Origin: JAKACA01 sp050010115
GTDB taxonomy: Bacteria; Actinomycetota; Acidimicrobiia; Acidimicrobiales; Bog-793
NCBI GenBank assembly: GCA_050010115.1
Contig: JBEKLQ010000058.1
Location: 1-25,032, forward strand
Direction: 5' to 3'
Length of the DNA: 25,032 bases
The notes beneath the pieces were generated by a model. That model had not been told where the DNA came from. It saw nothing but the letters and a program-made list of their open reading frames with translations, and searched no databases. Position numbers and translations under genes: made by a program. How positions within the stretch are numbered: position 1 is the stretch's first letter; every line of letters starts with the position of its first letter. Below, in pieces: positions 1 through 7,239 of the stretch.

Positions 1-1
1 G

Positions 2-46
2 ATCCGGATCGGGACGGCACTGTTCGGGGAGCGGCCGGCCCGATGA
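2..46 (+). CDS. C-terminal end of YggS-type PLP homeostasis protein (partial)
   Basis: The first bases read in frame as IRIGTALFGERPAR followed by TGA. This matches the usual C-terminus of the YggS/PROSC family (typically VRIG-A-FG-R), whose members bind pyridoxal 5'-phosphate and buffer the free cofactor. Only 14 codons are inside the window, so the call rests on this short motif plus context: in actinobacterial division clusters a yggS homologue commonly sits just before sepF, as here. The stop is 55 bp before the sepF start. Confidence 0.6.
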   Translation: MRIGTALFGERPAR

Positions 47-64
47 TCCCCGCAAGCTCCGTCG

Positions 65-88
65 TGGGCTGCAACAATAGACAGCCCA
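65..88 (+). promoter_or_regulatory. inverted repeat upstream of sepF
   Basis: TGGGCTG (65-71) and CAGCCCA (82-88) form a perfect 7-bp inverted repeat. The 10-nt loop contains an A/T-rich -10-like stretch (AACAAT, 73-78). It could be a small operator or a hairpin just before the sepF ribosome binding site (GAGGAGG, 89-95). The function is inferred from position only. Confidence 0.3.
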
Positions 89-101
89 GAGGAGGGCTTC
101 G

Positions 102-626
102 ATGGCTTCGTTCATGAATAAAGCGCTGCAGTACCTCGGGCTCAAGGACATTGACGATGAAGGGTTCTACGACGATGACGACTTCAGCGATGCAGGGCCT
201 GGCACCGCTCGGACCACGTACCCTGAGCCCGGTGCCGATCGTCCGGCCACTGGAACTGTTCCAACCGTGCGCCCGCTCGTCCGTGACGACTCGCGTGAGG
301 CTGCTTCATCGTCAGGACGCGGCGTCGTCCGGCCGCTCGTGACACAGCGGCAGACCAAGCCGCACGTCGTGGCACCGGCGAGGTTCTCCGACGCACAGGA
401 GATCGGGGACCTCGTCAAGGCGAACCACCCCGTGATCGTCAATTTGCAGTCGAGCGAACGGGATCTCGCCCGCCGCATGATCGACTTCTGCTCGGGACTG
501 ACCTACGCGCTGTCGGGCACGATGGAGAAAGTCGCGGAGCAGGTCTTCCTGCTCACACCGTCGAACGTGGAAGTCTCCGCCGAGGATCGCCAGCAGCTGA
601 CTGAGCACGGGTTGTTCAGGCCCTGA
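102..626 (+). CDS. sepF: cell division protein SepF
   Basis: SepF polymerises under the membrane and anchors FtsZ filaments during septum formation; actinobacteria lacking FtsA rely on it. The 174-residue product has the expected layout. There is a short N-terminal amphipathic segment (residues 1-15, MNKALQYLGL-like), which in this family binds membrane. An acidic and Pro/Ser-rich linker covers about 16-90, and a C-terminal SepF (DUF552) domain runs from about 92 to 168, with the typical PARFSDAQEIGDLVKANHPV opening and a core around 'DLARRMIDFCSGLTYALSG'. The ATG start is supported by a strong GAGGAGG Shine-Dalgarno six bases upstream. A YggT gene and divIVA follow on the same strand, the common division-cluster order. 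Length is normal. Confidence 0.95.
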   Translation: MASFMNKALQYLGLKDIDDEGFYDDDDFSDAGPGTARTTYPEPGADRPATGTVPTVRPLVRDDSREAASSSGRGVVRPLVTQRQTKPHVVAPARFSDAQEIGDLVKANHPVIVNLQSSERDLARRMIDFCSGLTYALSGTMEKVAEQVFLLTPSNVEVSAEDRQQLTEHGLFRP

Positions 627-670
627 CCGGCCGCGCCGACTTGGGGACGAAGGCCTGATAGGACTGTCAC

Positions 671-934
671 ATGGGCCTCGTCGCGTTGGTGGTGCGGTGG
701 ATCCTGTCGGGTTTCTTGTTGTGCCTGTTCGCACGGGTGCTGCTCTCGTACTTCCCGATCCAACCGGGGACGATGATGGCCGGTGTGGCGCGCTTCGTCG
801 GCGCCGTGACTGACCCGATCCTGATCCCCGTCCGGCGCATCATCCCGCCCATTGGTGGAGGTTCGGGCGTGCAACTCGACCTGTCGCCGATCGTCGTGTT
901 CTTCCTCTGTTTCATCTTGCTGGCCTTGATCTGA
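671..934 (+). CDS. YggT family membrane protein
   Basis: An 87-residue protein with two hydrophobic segments (about residues 5-30 and 68-87) around a conserved-looking middle, VTDPILIPVRRIIPP. That DP-L-P-R--IPP signature and the small two-helix size are typical of the YggT family. Biochemical function is not settled for this family, but the gene is repeatedly found between sepF and divIVA in actinobacteria and is linked to division and envelope processes. It begins 44 bp after sepF stops, with a weak AGGA-type ribosome site at about 660-663, so it is probably cotranscribed with sepF. Confidence 0.88.
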   Translation: MGLVALVVRWILSGFLLCLFARVLLSYFPIQPGTMMAGVARFVGAVTDPILIPVRRIIPPIGGGSGVQLDLSPIVVFFLCFILLALI

Positions 935-973
935 CTGACAGGCACCATCCACGCACCTCGTTGGTGATGCCGG

Positions 974-979
974 TACGAT
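974..979 (+). promoter_or_regulatory. -10 element of divIVA (leaderless)
   Basis: TACGAT lies 8 bp before the ATG at 988 and no Shine-Dalgarno is visible, suggesting transcription starts at or next to the start codon. Confidence 0.5.
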
Positions 980-987
980 CGGCAGCC

Positions 988-1995
988 ATGGAGATTTCCG
1001 CCCGCGTTCTCAGGGAAGTCGAGTTCAACAGCAGTCTTCGTGGGTACAACACCGACGAGGTCGATGAGTTCTTGGAGCAGGTGGCTGACGGTGTCGATCG
1101 CCTCCAGACGGAGGCGATCGCTGCAGCGGAGCGAGCCGAGAGCGCCGAGCGCAACGCCCAGCGCGTCGGCGTCGACGACGAAGACAGCCTCCGGCGGACT
1201 CTGGTGCTCGCCCAGCGGACTGCCGACCTGGCCATCAAGGAGGCCCAGGAGGAGGCGGGCCAGATCCTCGATCGGGCTCGCGGCGAGGCCGAGACACTGG
1301 TCGGCGACGCTCGGGACTCTGCGCTGCGCATCACGTCGGAGGCCGAGCGCCGCTTGCATGATGAAACCGGCCGCCTCACAGCCGCGCGGGACTCGTTGCG
1401 GACCGAGATCGACACGCTTGTGAGCTTGCTCAGCGCGGAGCGCGAGCGGTTGACCGAGTCGCTGAGCGCAGCGCTCGGGTACGTGGAACGGAGTTTGGTC
1501 CCATCGCCGGCACTGGCTGCGCACACGGCTGTCAGGGGTGCCGGTGATGCCGGGGTGGCGGGCGTCGGACCCGACGCAGGTACCGGTGCGGGCTTGGGTG
1601 GCGGCGGCGGCGCTGGTCACGACGAGCAGGACGGCGAGGCGACAGCAACGTTCGCCGGCGCCGAGCGCGGGCAGGCCGCCAGTTCCTCCGGCGAGGATGA
1701 CTCCGACAGTTTGGACGCCGAGGTCGGGGTCGACAACGTCGACGATCTCGAAGCCGGCATCGCCGAGGACGCCGCCGCTGCGGCTCCGGCGATGCCACCC
1801 AGCGGCGCTGAGCGAGTCACCGCTCGTGGCGAGCAGTACGACTGGGACTCGGTCATCCGTGGCCGGGCGGAGCCGCTGTTCGGCGACCGGCCACACGGGG
1901 AGCGCCCGAACCTGACGGCAGTCCCGGCGCTGGAGGACCTGCAGGACACGGCTGCCTGGCAGATACGCACCCGCGAAGCCGACTGGCCGGCCTGA
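988..1995 (+). CDS. divIVA: DivIVA/Wag31 polar growth and division protein
   Basis: The protein begins MEISARVLREVEFNSSLRGY, followed by NTDEVDEFLEQV, which is the DivIVA N-terminal membrane-binding domain (about residues 1-45). A long coiled coil follows (about 45-165, with many Ala, Glu and Arg heptads), then a low-complexity Gly/Ala/Asp/Glu-rich region (about 175-275) and a poorly conserved tail. DivIVA senses negatively curved membrane and organises pole or septum growth in actinobacteria. The frame could extend to a TTG at 961, but I prefer the ATG at 988. It starts exactly at the family motif, and a TACGAT -10 sequence sits 8 bp upstream without a ribosome site. From there the length is 335 residues, longer than many homologues because of the disordered part. 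Confidence 0.9.
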   Translation: MEISARVLREVEFNSSLRGYNTDEVDEFLEQVADGVDRLQTEAIAAAERAESAERNAQRVGVDDEDSLRRTLVLAQRTADLAIKEAQEEAGQILDRARGEAETLVGDARDSALRITSEAERRLHDETGRLTAARDSLRTEIDTLVSLLSAERERLTESLSAALGYVERSLVPSPALAAHTAVRGAGDAGVAGVGPDAGTGAGLGGGGGAGHDEQDGEATATFAGAERGQAASSSGEDDSDSLDAEVGVDNVDDLEAGIAEDAAAAAPAMPPSGAERVTARGEQYDWDSVIRGRAEPLFGDRPHGERPNLTAVPALEDLQDTAAWQIRTREADWPA

Positions 1996-2012
1996 ACGGG
2001 CGAGGCTGGATC

Positions 2013-2052
2013 CGGCCGAGGCGGGCCTCAAAGCGGCCGAGGCAGGCCTCAA
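2013..2052. terminator. tandem 19-bp repeat, probable bidirectional terminator
   Basis: Two copies of CGGCCGAGGC(G/A)GGCCTCAA (2013-2031 and 2034-2052) differ at one base. Each contains GAGGC and GCCTC arms, and the CGGCCG ends of the two copies can also pair with each other. The block lies between the convergent divIVA and ileS genes (gap 1996-2099), where a terminator serving both strands is expected. There is no U-tract. Confidence 0.4.
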
Positions 2053-2099
2053 CTGCCGCGGGCGGCCCGCCGGCTCTGGCTGGCAAGTCCGCCCTGTCC

Positions 2100-5000
2100 T
2101 TACCCCACACGCTCCAGCTGGATTCCGGCGAGGGAGTCGGCGCCGGCCCCGGGCGAGCCACCGCTCGCCGGCACAATGGTCAATTCAGCCGCGAGCACCT
2201 GAGCCGTTATGTAGTCACGCCAACGCTCGACGGCGTTGGCTGCCGCCGGGTCGATCTCGAGCCGGACGTGCACGCGATCGACGACATCGAGGCCGGCGTC
2301 GCGCCGAGCTTGCTGGATCAGGCGGACGAGGTCGCGGGCGACCCCTTCGGCTTCAAGATCGGCATCGGTCGCGAGGTCGAGCATCACGAGCCCACGACCG
2401 GCCGGCAGCAGTCTGGAGGCAGTCTCATCCAGAGGTCGGAGCTGAATGGAGTACTCGCCGTCGCGAAGGAGCGTGCCGCCCACCTTGACGCCGTCGGTCG
2501 TCTCCGTCCACTCACCCCGCCTGGCGGCGGCGATCACAGCCTGGGTGGCCGCTCCGAGGCGAGGCCCTAGGACGGAGGGCACTACCACGAGCACCCGGTT
2601 GGCGATCGCGTCGACGTGGTACTCGAGGACGACCTGTTTGACGTTGACCTCGTCTGCGACCAGGGCCACCAAGGCAGTGGCGTCCCGCCATGCGAGGCGT
2701 TCGGCCGCAGGACCCGCCACCGTCAAGGAGCGCAGCGGGAGCCGGCCCCGGCGACCAGCCGCTTTGCGGATGGAGTGGCCGGCCGAGGAGACCTCCCGGA
2801 CGAGGTCCATGGCCTCGACCAGTTCGTCGTCGGAGGGCAGTTCGTCGGCCGCCGGCCAGGGTGCGAGATGGACGCTCCGCTGGCCGGTGAGACCCCGGTA
2901 CACGGCTTCGGCGAGGAACGGCAGGAACGGTGCCGCCACGCGGCACAGCACGTCGAGCACCGTGTGCAAGGCGTCGTAGGCGTCCCGCTTGTCTTCCGGG
3001 TCCGCGCCCGGGCCTGAGCCCGCCCGCCAGAAACGCTCTCGGCTCCGCCGCACGTACCAATTCGTCAGGGCGTCGAGGAACTCAGAGATTGCCGACGTCG
3101 CACCGGCGAGGTCATTGCGCTCCATCGCGGCGGTCACCTGCTCGACGAGTCGCCGGGCCTTGGCGAGCACGTACCGGTCCAATGTGCCCTGTTGATCGGT
3201 GCGGAACCGGCCACGCATCCCATCGGCATTGGAGTACAAGCTCAAGAAGTACCAGGTGTTCCAGATCGGGTTCAGGACCAGCCGTACAGGTTCGGCCAGG
3301 GCCTTGGACTCGATGACGACGTCCTGGCCCCGCAGCACGGGCGACGACAGCAGGTACCACCGCATCGCGTCCGCACCCTGCTGGGCGAAGACCTCCTCTG
3401 GGTCCGGGAAGTTGCGGAGGCGCTTGGACAGCTTGCGGCCATCGTCGCCGAGCACGACGCCATGGGCGATGCAGGACCGAAATGGTGGCTTGGAGAACAA
3501 CGCCGTTGCCAACACGTGCAGCGTGTAGAACCACCCCCGGGTCTGCCCGACGTACTCGACGATGAAGTCGGCGGGAAAGTGGTCCTCGAAGCGCTGCCGG
3601 TTCTCGAACGGGTAGTGCAGCTGCGCAAACGGCATCGACCCGGACTCGAACCAGCAGTCGAGCACGTCTTCGATCCGTCGCATCGTGGACCGCCCCGTCG
3701 GGTCGTCCGGGTTGGGGCGGGTGAGCTCGTCGATCGCCGGCCGGTGGAGGTCGCTCGGCCGGACGCCGAAGTCCCGCTCGAGCTCGTCGAGGCTGCCGTA
3801 CACGTCGACGCGGGGGTAGTCGGGATCGTCACTCTTCCAGACGGGGATCGGCGTCCCCCAGAAGCGGTTCCGGCTGATGCTCCAGTCCCGCGCCCCCTCG
3901 AGCCACTTCCCGAAGGCGCCGGGACCAACGTGCTCAGGCACCCAGTCGATCTGGCGGTTCAGGGCCACCATCTCGTCCTTCAGCGCAGTTACCCTCACGA
4001 ACCACGAGCTCACCGCCCGGTAGATGAGTGGTGTGTCCGTCCGCCAACAATGTGGGTAGCTGTGGGTGTACTCCTCTTGGCGAACCAGAACGCCGCCGGC
4101 GGCGAGATGACCGATGATCGGTGCGTTCGCCTCGAACACGTGCATCCCCGAGAAACCCGCCACCTCCTCCGTGAACCGCCCCTGCTCGTCGACCGGGCAC
4201 ACGACGTCGATGCCGGCCTCCTCGCAGCTTCGCTGGTCGTCCTCACCGAACCCGGGTGCCATATGGACGACACCGGTGCCTTCGGCGGTCACGACGAAGT
4301 CGGCTCCGAGCACCCTAAAGGCATGCTCGGCCCCGGCGAAGTAGTCGAACAGCGGCCGGTAGCGACGCCCCACCAACTCGCCGCCCTTCACCGTCGCCAC
4401 GTGGGTGGCACCCTCGAGCTCGGCGGCATAGGTCTCCGCTGACGCTGCCCCGACGACCAGCCGCTCCGGGCCATCGGGCCCCGGCCGCTCGAGCACGGCG
4501 TAGTCGACGTCGGGCCCGACTGCGAGCGCCAGGTTCGACGGCAGGGTCCACGGGGTGGTGGTCCAGACGAGAACACGGAGCGGTCCGTCCAGGACGCTGG
4601 CGGGACCGGCTGGGCTGGCGGGACCGGCTGGGCTGGCAAGGCCGGCCGGGCCGGCCGGGCCGGCCGCAGGCTCGAGGTCGAACAGCACCGTGACGGCCGG
4701 ATCGGTGCGATCGCGGTAGGAGTCGTCTTGGCGGGTTTCGAAGTTGGACAGTGGCGTCTCGCACTCCCAGCAGTACGGCAGAACCCGGTAGCCCTCGTAG
4801 GCCAGGCCTCTCTCATGGAGCTGTTTGAAGGCCCAGAGCACGCTCTCCATGAACGACGCGTCCATCGTCTTGTAGTCGTTGTGGAAGTCGACCCACCGAG
4901 CCTGGCGGGTGACGTAGCGCTCCCACGCATCGGTCGTCCGCTGCACGATCGAGCGGCAGCGGGCGTTGAACGGGCCGACGCCGAACTCCGTGACCGCACG

Positions 5001-5372
5001 GTGCCCGGAGACGCCGAGCTCCCGTTCCGCCTCCATCTCGGCGGGCAGGCCGTGGCAGTCCCAGCCGAACCGGCGCTCGACCCGCCGGCCTCGCATCGTC
5101 TGGTACCTCGGGACCGCATCCTTGACGAAACCCGTCAGCAGGTGGCCATAGTGCGGCAACCCGTTCGCGAACGGTGGGCCGTCGTAGAACACGTACTCGG
5201 TCTCAGGCGCATGGAGCTCGACGGACGCCTGGAACGTCTGATCCTCGCGCCAGAATGACAAGGTCTCCTCTTCGAGCGCGGGGTACCGAGGCTGCGGCGG
5301 CACCTCCGGATAGGGCCCGACGGGTCCGGCCGCGGAAGTACAGGCGGGTCGGCCGTCGGCCGATTCAGGCAT
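2100..5372 (-). CDS. ileS: isoleucyl-tRNA synthetase, eukaryote-like (IleRS2) type
   Basis: Charges tRNA-Ile with isoleucine in the cytoplasm. The 1090-residue product has the class I signature in the form PHYGH (HYGH at residues 74-77), within the 'YDGPPFANGLPHYGH' context, and the second signature as KLSKR (residues 647-651). WTTTPWTLPSNLA marks the start of the CP1 editing domain, and an anticodon-binding region follows the catalytic core. The GLPHYGH form and the absence of a C-terminal cysteine zinc site fit the IleRS2 (eukaryote-like) branch, not the common bacterial IleRS1. A repetitive Gly-Pro-Ala insert lies near residues 232-257. The start ATG has TACGCT 6 bp upstream and no ribosome site, so the message is probably leaderless. 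I see no T-box leader, which many actinobacterial ileS genes carry. Confidence 0.96.
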   Translation of the reverse strand: MPESADGRPACTSAAGPVGPYPEVPPQPRYPALEEETLSFWREDQTFQASVELHAPETEYVFYDGPPFANGLPHYGHLLTGFVKDAVPRYQTMRGRRVERRFGWDCHGLPAEMEAERELGVSGHRAVTEFGVGPFNARCRSIVQRTTDAWERYVTRQARWVDFHNDYKTMDASFMESVLWAFKQLHERGLAYEGYRVLPYCWECETPLSNFETRQDDSYRDRTDPAVTVLFDLEPAAGPAGPAGLASPAGPASPAGPASVLDGPLRVLVWTTTPWTLPSNLALAVGPDVDYAVLERPGPDGPERLVVGAASAETYAAELEGATHVATVKGGELVGRRYRPLFDYFAGAEHAFRVLGADFVVTAEGTGVVHMAPGFGEDDQRSCEEAGIDVVCPVDEQGRFTEEVAGFSGMHVFEANAPIIGHLAAGGVLVRQEEYTHSYPHCWRTDTPLIYRAVSSWFVRVTALKDEMVALNRQIDWVPEHVGPGAFGKWLEGARDWSISRNRFWGTPIPVWKSDDPDYPRVDVYGSLDELERDFGVRPSDLHRPAIDELTRPNPDDPTGRSTMRRIEDVLDCWFESGSMPFAQLHYPFENRQRFEDHFPADFIVEYVGQTRGWFYTLHVLATALFSKPPFRSCIAHGVVLGDDGRKLSKRLRNFPDPEEVFAQQGADAMRWYLLSSPVLRGQDVVIESKALAEPVRLVLNPIWNTWYFLSLYSNADGMRGRFRTDQQGTLDRYVLAKARRLVEQVTAAMERNDLAGATSAISEFLDALTNWYVRRSRERFWRAGSGPGADPEDKRDAYDALHTVLDVLCRVAAPFLPFLAEAVYRGLTGQRSVHLAPWPAADELPSDDELVEAMDLVREVSSAGHSIRKAAGRRGRLPLRSLTVAGPAAERLAWRDATALVALVADEVNVKQVVLEYHVDAIANRVLVVVPSVLGPRLGAATQAVIAAARRGEWTETTDGVKVGGTLLRDGEYSIQLRPLDETASRLLPAGRGLVMLDLATDADLEAEGVARDLVRLIQQARRDAGLDVVDRVHVRLEIDPAAANAVERWRDYITAQVLAAELTIVPASGGSPGAGADSLAGIQLERVG
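4596..4676. repeat. 18-bp tandem repeat inside ileS
   Basis: GCTGGCGGGACCGGCTGG occurs twice in perfect tandem (4596-4613, 4614-4631), followed by degenerate copies. Read on the minus strand it encodes a Gly-Pro-Ala-Ser insert just before the editing domain of IleRS. The repeat keeps the reading frame because the period is a multiple of three. Confidence 0.8.
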
Positions 5373-5378
5373 GGTCCT

Positions 5379-5384
5379 AGCGTA
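5379..5384 (-). promoter_or_regulatory. -10 element of ileS (leaderless)
   Basis: On the minus strand TACGCT is followed by six bases and then the ileS ATG. No Shine-Dalgarno can fit, so the transcript probably begins at the start codon. Confidence 0.5.
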
Positions 5385-5414
5385 GGTCGTTGCGTGGCCG
5401 GCACCGGCCTGCTG

Positions 5415-5426
5415 GCGGTATACCGC
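5415..5426. promoter_or_regulatory. 12-bp perfect palindrome between ileS and the DksA-like gene
   Basis: GCGGTATACCGC is a perfect palindrome. It lies about 30 bp upstream of the ileS -10 element and about 60 bp upstream of the -35 of the divergent gene, so it could be an operator for either. No regulator is identified. Confidence 0.25.
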
Positions 5427-5485
5427 ACGGCGCTCGTCGCCGGATGGCTATCCTCGTGGACCGCCTAGCTCACCCCGCCGGTCAT

Positions 5486-5513
5486 TTGCTCGCGCCAACC
5501 GACGGAGTATCGT
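5486..5513 (+). promoter_or_regulatory. candidate promoter of the DksA-like/lspA/rluD operon
   Basis: TTGCTC (5486-5491) and TATCGT (5508-5513) are separated by 16 bp, a reasonable -35/-10 pair. The predicted transcription start near 5520 leaves a leader of about 30 nt that includes a purine-rich GAGAGGAG at about 5531. Confidence 0.4.
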
Positions 5514-5551
5514 CAGGCACCCTTCCTCGGGAGAGGAGACTCCGGATACCG

Positions 5552-6733
5552 ATGCCCACGACGACCAGCTCGACCACACCGGCGAACGCGTCGGCAAATA
5601 AGCAGCCATCTGCACCTCGAACAACGGGAGGCAAGGCTGCGACTGTGAAGACACCGGCGGACAGGGCAGCCAAAGCCGCCCCGGTGTCCAAGGCGGCGGT
5701 TGTGCCACCTGGCACGGGCGCGGCCGCAACCGTGGCGAAGGCGTCCGTGTCCACGACCGCCAAGACTGGAGCGGCCGTCAAGGACGCAGCTGCGACCAAG
5801 GCTTCGGCGCCCGCGAAGGCGCCGGATCGCGCGACACCGGCCAAAGGCTCGTCGCCGGTCAAGGGTGCGGTGGCACCGGCTCCTGCCAAGGCCGCACCCG
5901 CCGCCAAGGGCTCGGCCCCTGTCAAGGCTGCGCATCCAGCTCCAGCTCCAGCCAAGGTGTCGGCACCGGCCAAAGTAGCGGCTGCTGCCAAGGCTCCAGT
6001 TGCCACGAAGGGCTCGGCTGCCACCAAGTCTTCGTCGCCAGCCGCCACCAAGGCTGCCGCCAAATCGTCAACCAAGACTGCAGGCAAGGATGTGGCGGCA
6101 CCAGCGGGCGGTGCGTCGGCAGGTTCGACCAAAGCCGCCACGAAGGCCGCCCCCACCAAATCAGGCGCGAGCAAAGTGCCCACGGCCACCAAGACCGACG
6201 AGCCAACAGCCAAGAAGGCGGCAGCTTCCGGCGCCTCGAGCCACGACACCGCGACGAAGACCGCAGCTGCCCGCTCTCACGCAACGAGCCAGCCGAGGTC
6301 CGGTATCGGCCTTCTGTCGTCGCGCAAGCGCGATGCTGCGGTGAAGAGAGCCGAGGGGTACACCGAGGAGCGTTTCTTGAACCATCAGCGGCACGCGCTC
6401 GAAGTGGAGCGGGCCACGTACGTGGAGCAGGCCGCCAGTCTCCGTGCGGAGGCCGAGTCATTGGTCGAGGAGATGGAACCTGGAGACATCCAGTTCGACG
6501 ACGAGTCGGGCGAAGGTGGCACGGTGACCGTCGACCGCGAGCGCGATCTGGCGCTGTCGGCTCAAGCGCTCGTCGCGGTCGACGAGATCGATCACGCTCT
6601 GGCCAAGATGTCCGGCCGCGCCTACGGCATCTGCGAGAACTGCGGTCGGCTCATCCCGAAGGCCCGGCTGGAGGCGTTGCCGTACGCTCGGCTGTGCATC
6701 GATTGCAAGAGCGGGGGGCTGTCGCGCCGTTGA
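5552..6733 (+). CDS. DksA/TraR-family zinc-finger protein with long histone-H1-like N-terminal tail
   Basis: The last 140 or so residues form a DksA/TraR-type module. A helical hairpin region (about 275-355) is followed by a C4 zinc finger, C361-x2-C364-x17-C382-x2-C385, with the same spacing as E. coli DksA. DksA-family proteins enter the RNA polymerase secondary channel and adjust initiation. Residues 1 to about 250 are almost wholly Ala, Lys, Pro, Ser, Thr and Val, in repeated AK-P and K-A units, resembling histone H1 tails, and are surely disordered and strongly basic. I chose ATG 5552. The frame runs open upstream, but that sequence overlaps the promoter-like region and is not of the same composition. 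The ribosome site (GAGAGGAG) is rather far, so the start is not certain. The stop overlaps the start of lspA (TTGA). Confidence 0.82.
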   Translation: MPTTTSSTTPANASANKQPSAPRTTGGKAATVKTPADRAAKAAPVSKAAVVPPGTGAAATVAKASVSTTAKTGAAVKDAAATKASAPAKAPDRATPAKGSSPVKGAVAPAPAKAAPAAKGSAPVKAAHPAPAPAKVSAPAKVAAAAKAPVATKGSAATKSSSPAATKAAAKSSTKTAGKDVAAPAGGASAGSTKAATKAAPTKSGASKVPTATKTDEPTAKKAAASGASSHDTATKTAAARSHATSQPRSGIGLLSSRKRDAAVKRAEGYTEERFLNHQRHALEVERATYVEQAASLRAEAESLVEEMEPGDIQFDDESGEGGTVTVDRERDLALSAQALVAVDEIDHALAKMSGRAYGICENCGRLIPKARLEALPYARLCIDCKSGGLSRR

Positions 6734-7239
6734 GCGGCGAGGCGCCGGACAACCGCAACCGCCGGCGCCGGCTCGCCATCATCGCCGTCATCGCCGCAGT
6801 CGTCGTCATCGCCGACCAGGTCACCAAGTCACTCGCCGTCACGGACCTCGCCCATCACAACGTGCATGTGCTCGGACCGATCTCCTTCAGGCTCTTCTAC
6901 AACTCGGGCGCGGCGTTCTCGGTGGGCACCGGCCTGACCGTGCCCATCATCGTCGTCGCCGTCGTGCTCGTCCTCACGATCGCCTGGTTCGCCCGCGGGG
7001 TGCCGACGACGCCTGCGGCAGTTGCGTTCGGGCTCATACTCGGCGGGGCGGTCGGCAACCTGTGTGATCGCCTGTTCCGGGGGCATGATGGTGGAGTCGT
7101 CGATTTCATCTACACCCGCGTGTGGCCGACGTTCAACGTCGCTGACTCGTGCATCGTTGTGGGCAGCATCCTGCTCGCCATCTCGTTCGCGCGTGGCGGG
7201 CATGTGGAGCGCCAGGTCGAATCCGGGGAATCCGGTTGA
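6730..7239 (+). CDS. lspA: prolipoprotein signal peptidase (signal peptidase II)
   Basis: Cleaves signal peptides from lipid-modified prolipoproteins in the cytoplasmic membrane. With a TTG start at 6730 the product is 169 residues, the normal size, with four hydrophobic segments. The conserved boxes are present: YNSGAAFS (from about residue 57), GNLCDR with N110 and catalytic D113, and FNVAD with N136 and catalytic D139. The basic N-terminus (RNRRRR) precedes the first membrane helix. TTG is chosen because it overlaps the upstream stop as TTGA, implying translational coupling. Likely clients in this window are the two lipoproteins at 11598 and 16970. Confidence 0.95.
   Translation: MSGEAPDNRNRRRRLAIIAVIAAVVVIADQVTKSLAVTDLAHHNVHVLGPISFRLFYNSGAAFSVGTGLTVPIIVVAVVLVLTIAWFARGVPTTPAAVAFGLILGGAVGNLCDRLFRGHDGGVVDFIYTRVWPTFNVADSCIVVGSILLAISFARGGHVERQVESGESG

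Noticed and set aside
667..2052. Long minus-strand open frame opposite the YggT and divIVA genes
   Set aside because: High-GC shadow: composition is Arg/Ala/Ser-rich without motifs, and both plus-strand genes are clear.
3192..4442. 416-codon plus-strand frame inside ileS
   Set aside because: It is antisense to the catalytic and editing core of ileS, has no recognisable domain, and ileS is intact.
5373..5551. T-box leader for ileS
   Set aside because: The GGTATACCGC resemblance to a T-box sequence is only the palindrome. No specifier stem or GGTGGTACC-type antiterminator is seen, and the -10 lies next to the ATG.
5700..6200. A nucleotide repeat array or frameshifted second gene in the DksA-like tail region
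   Set aside because: The repetition is at the amino-acid level in one continuous frame (Ala/Lys/Pro); codons vary, so it is a protein low-complexity tail.
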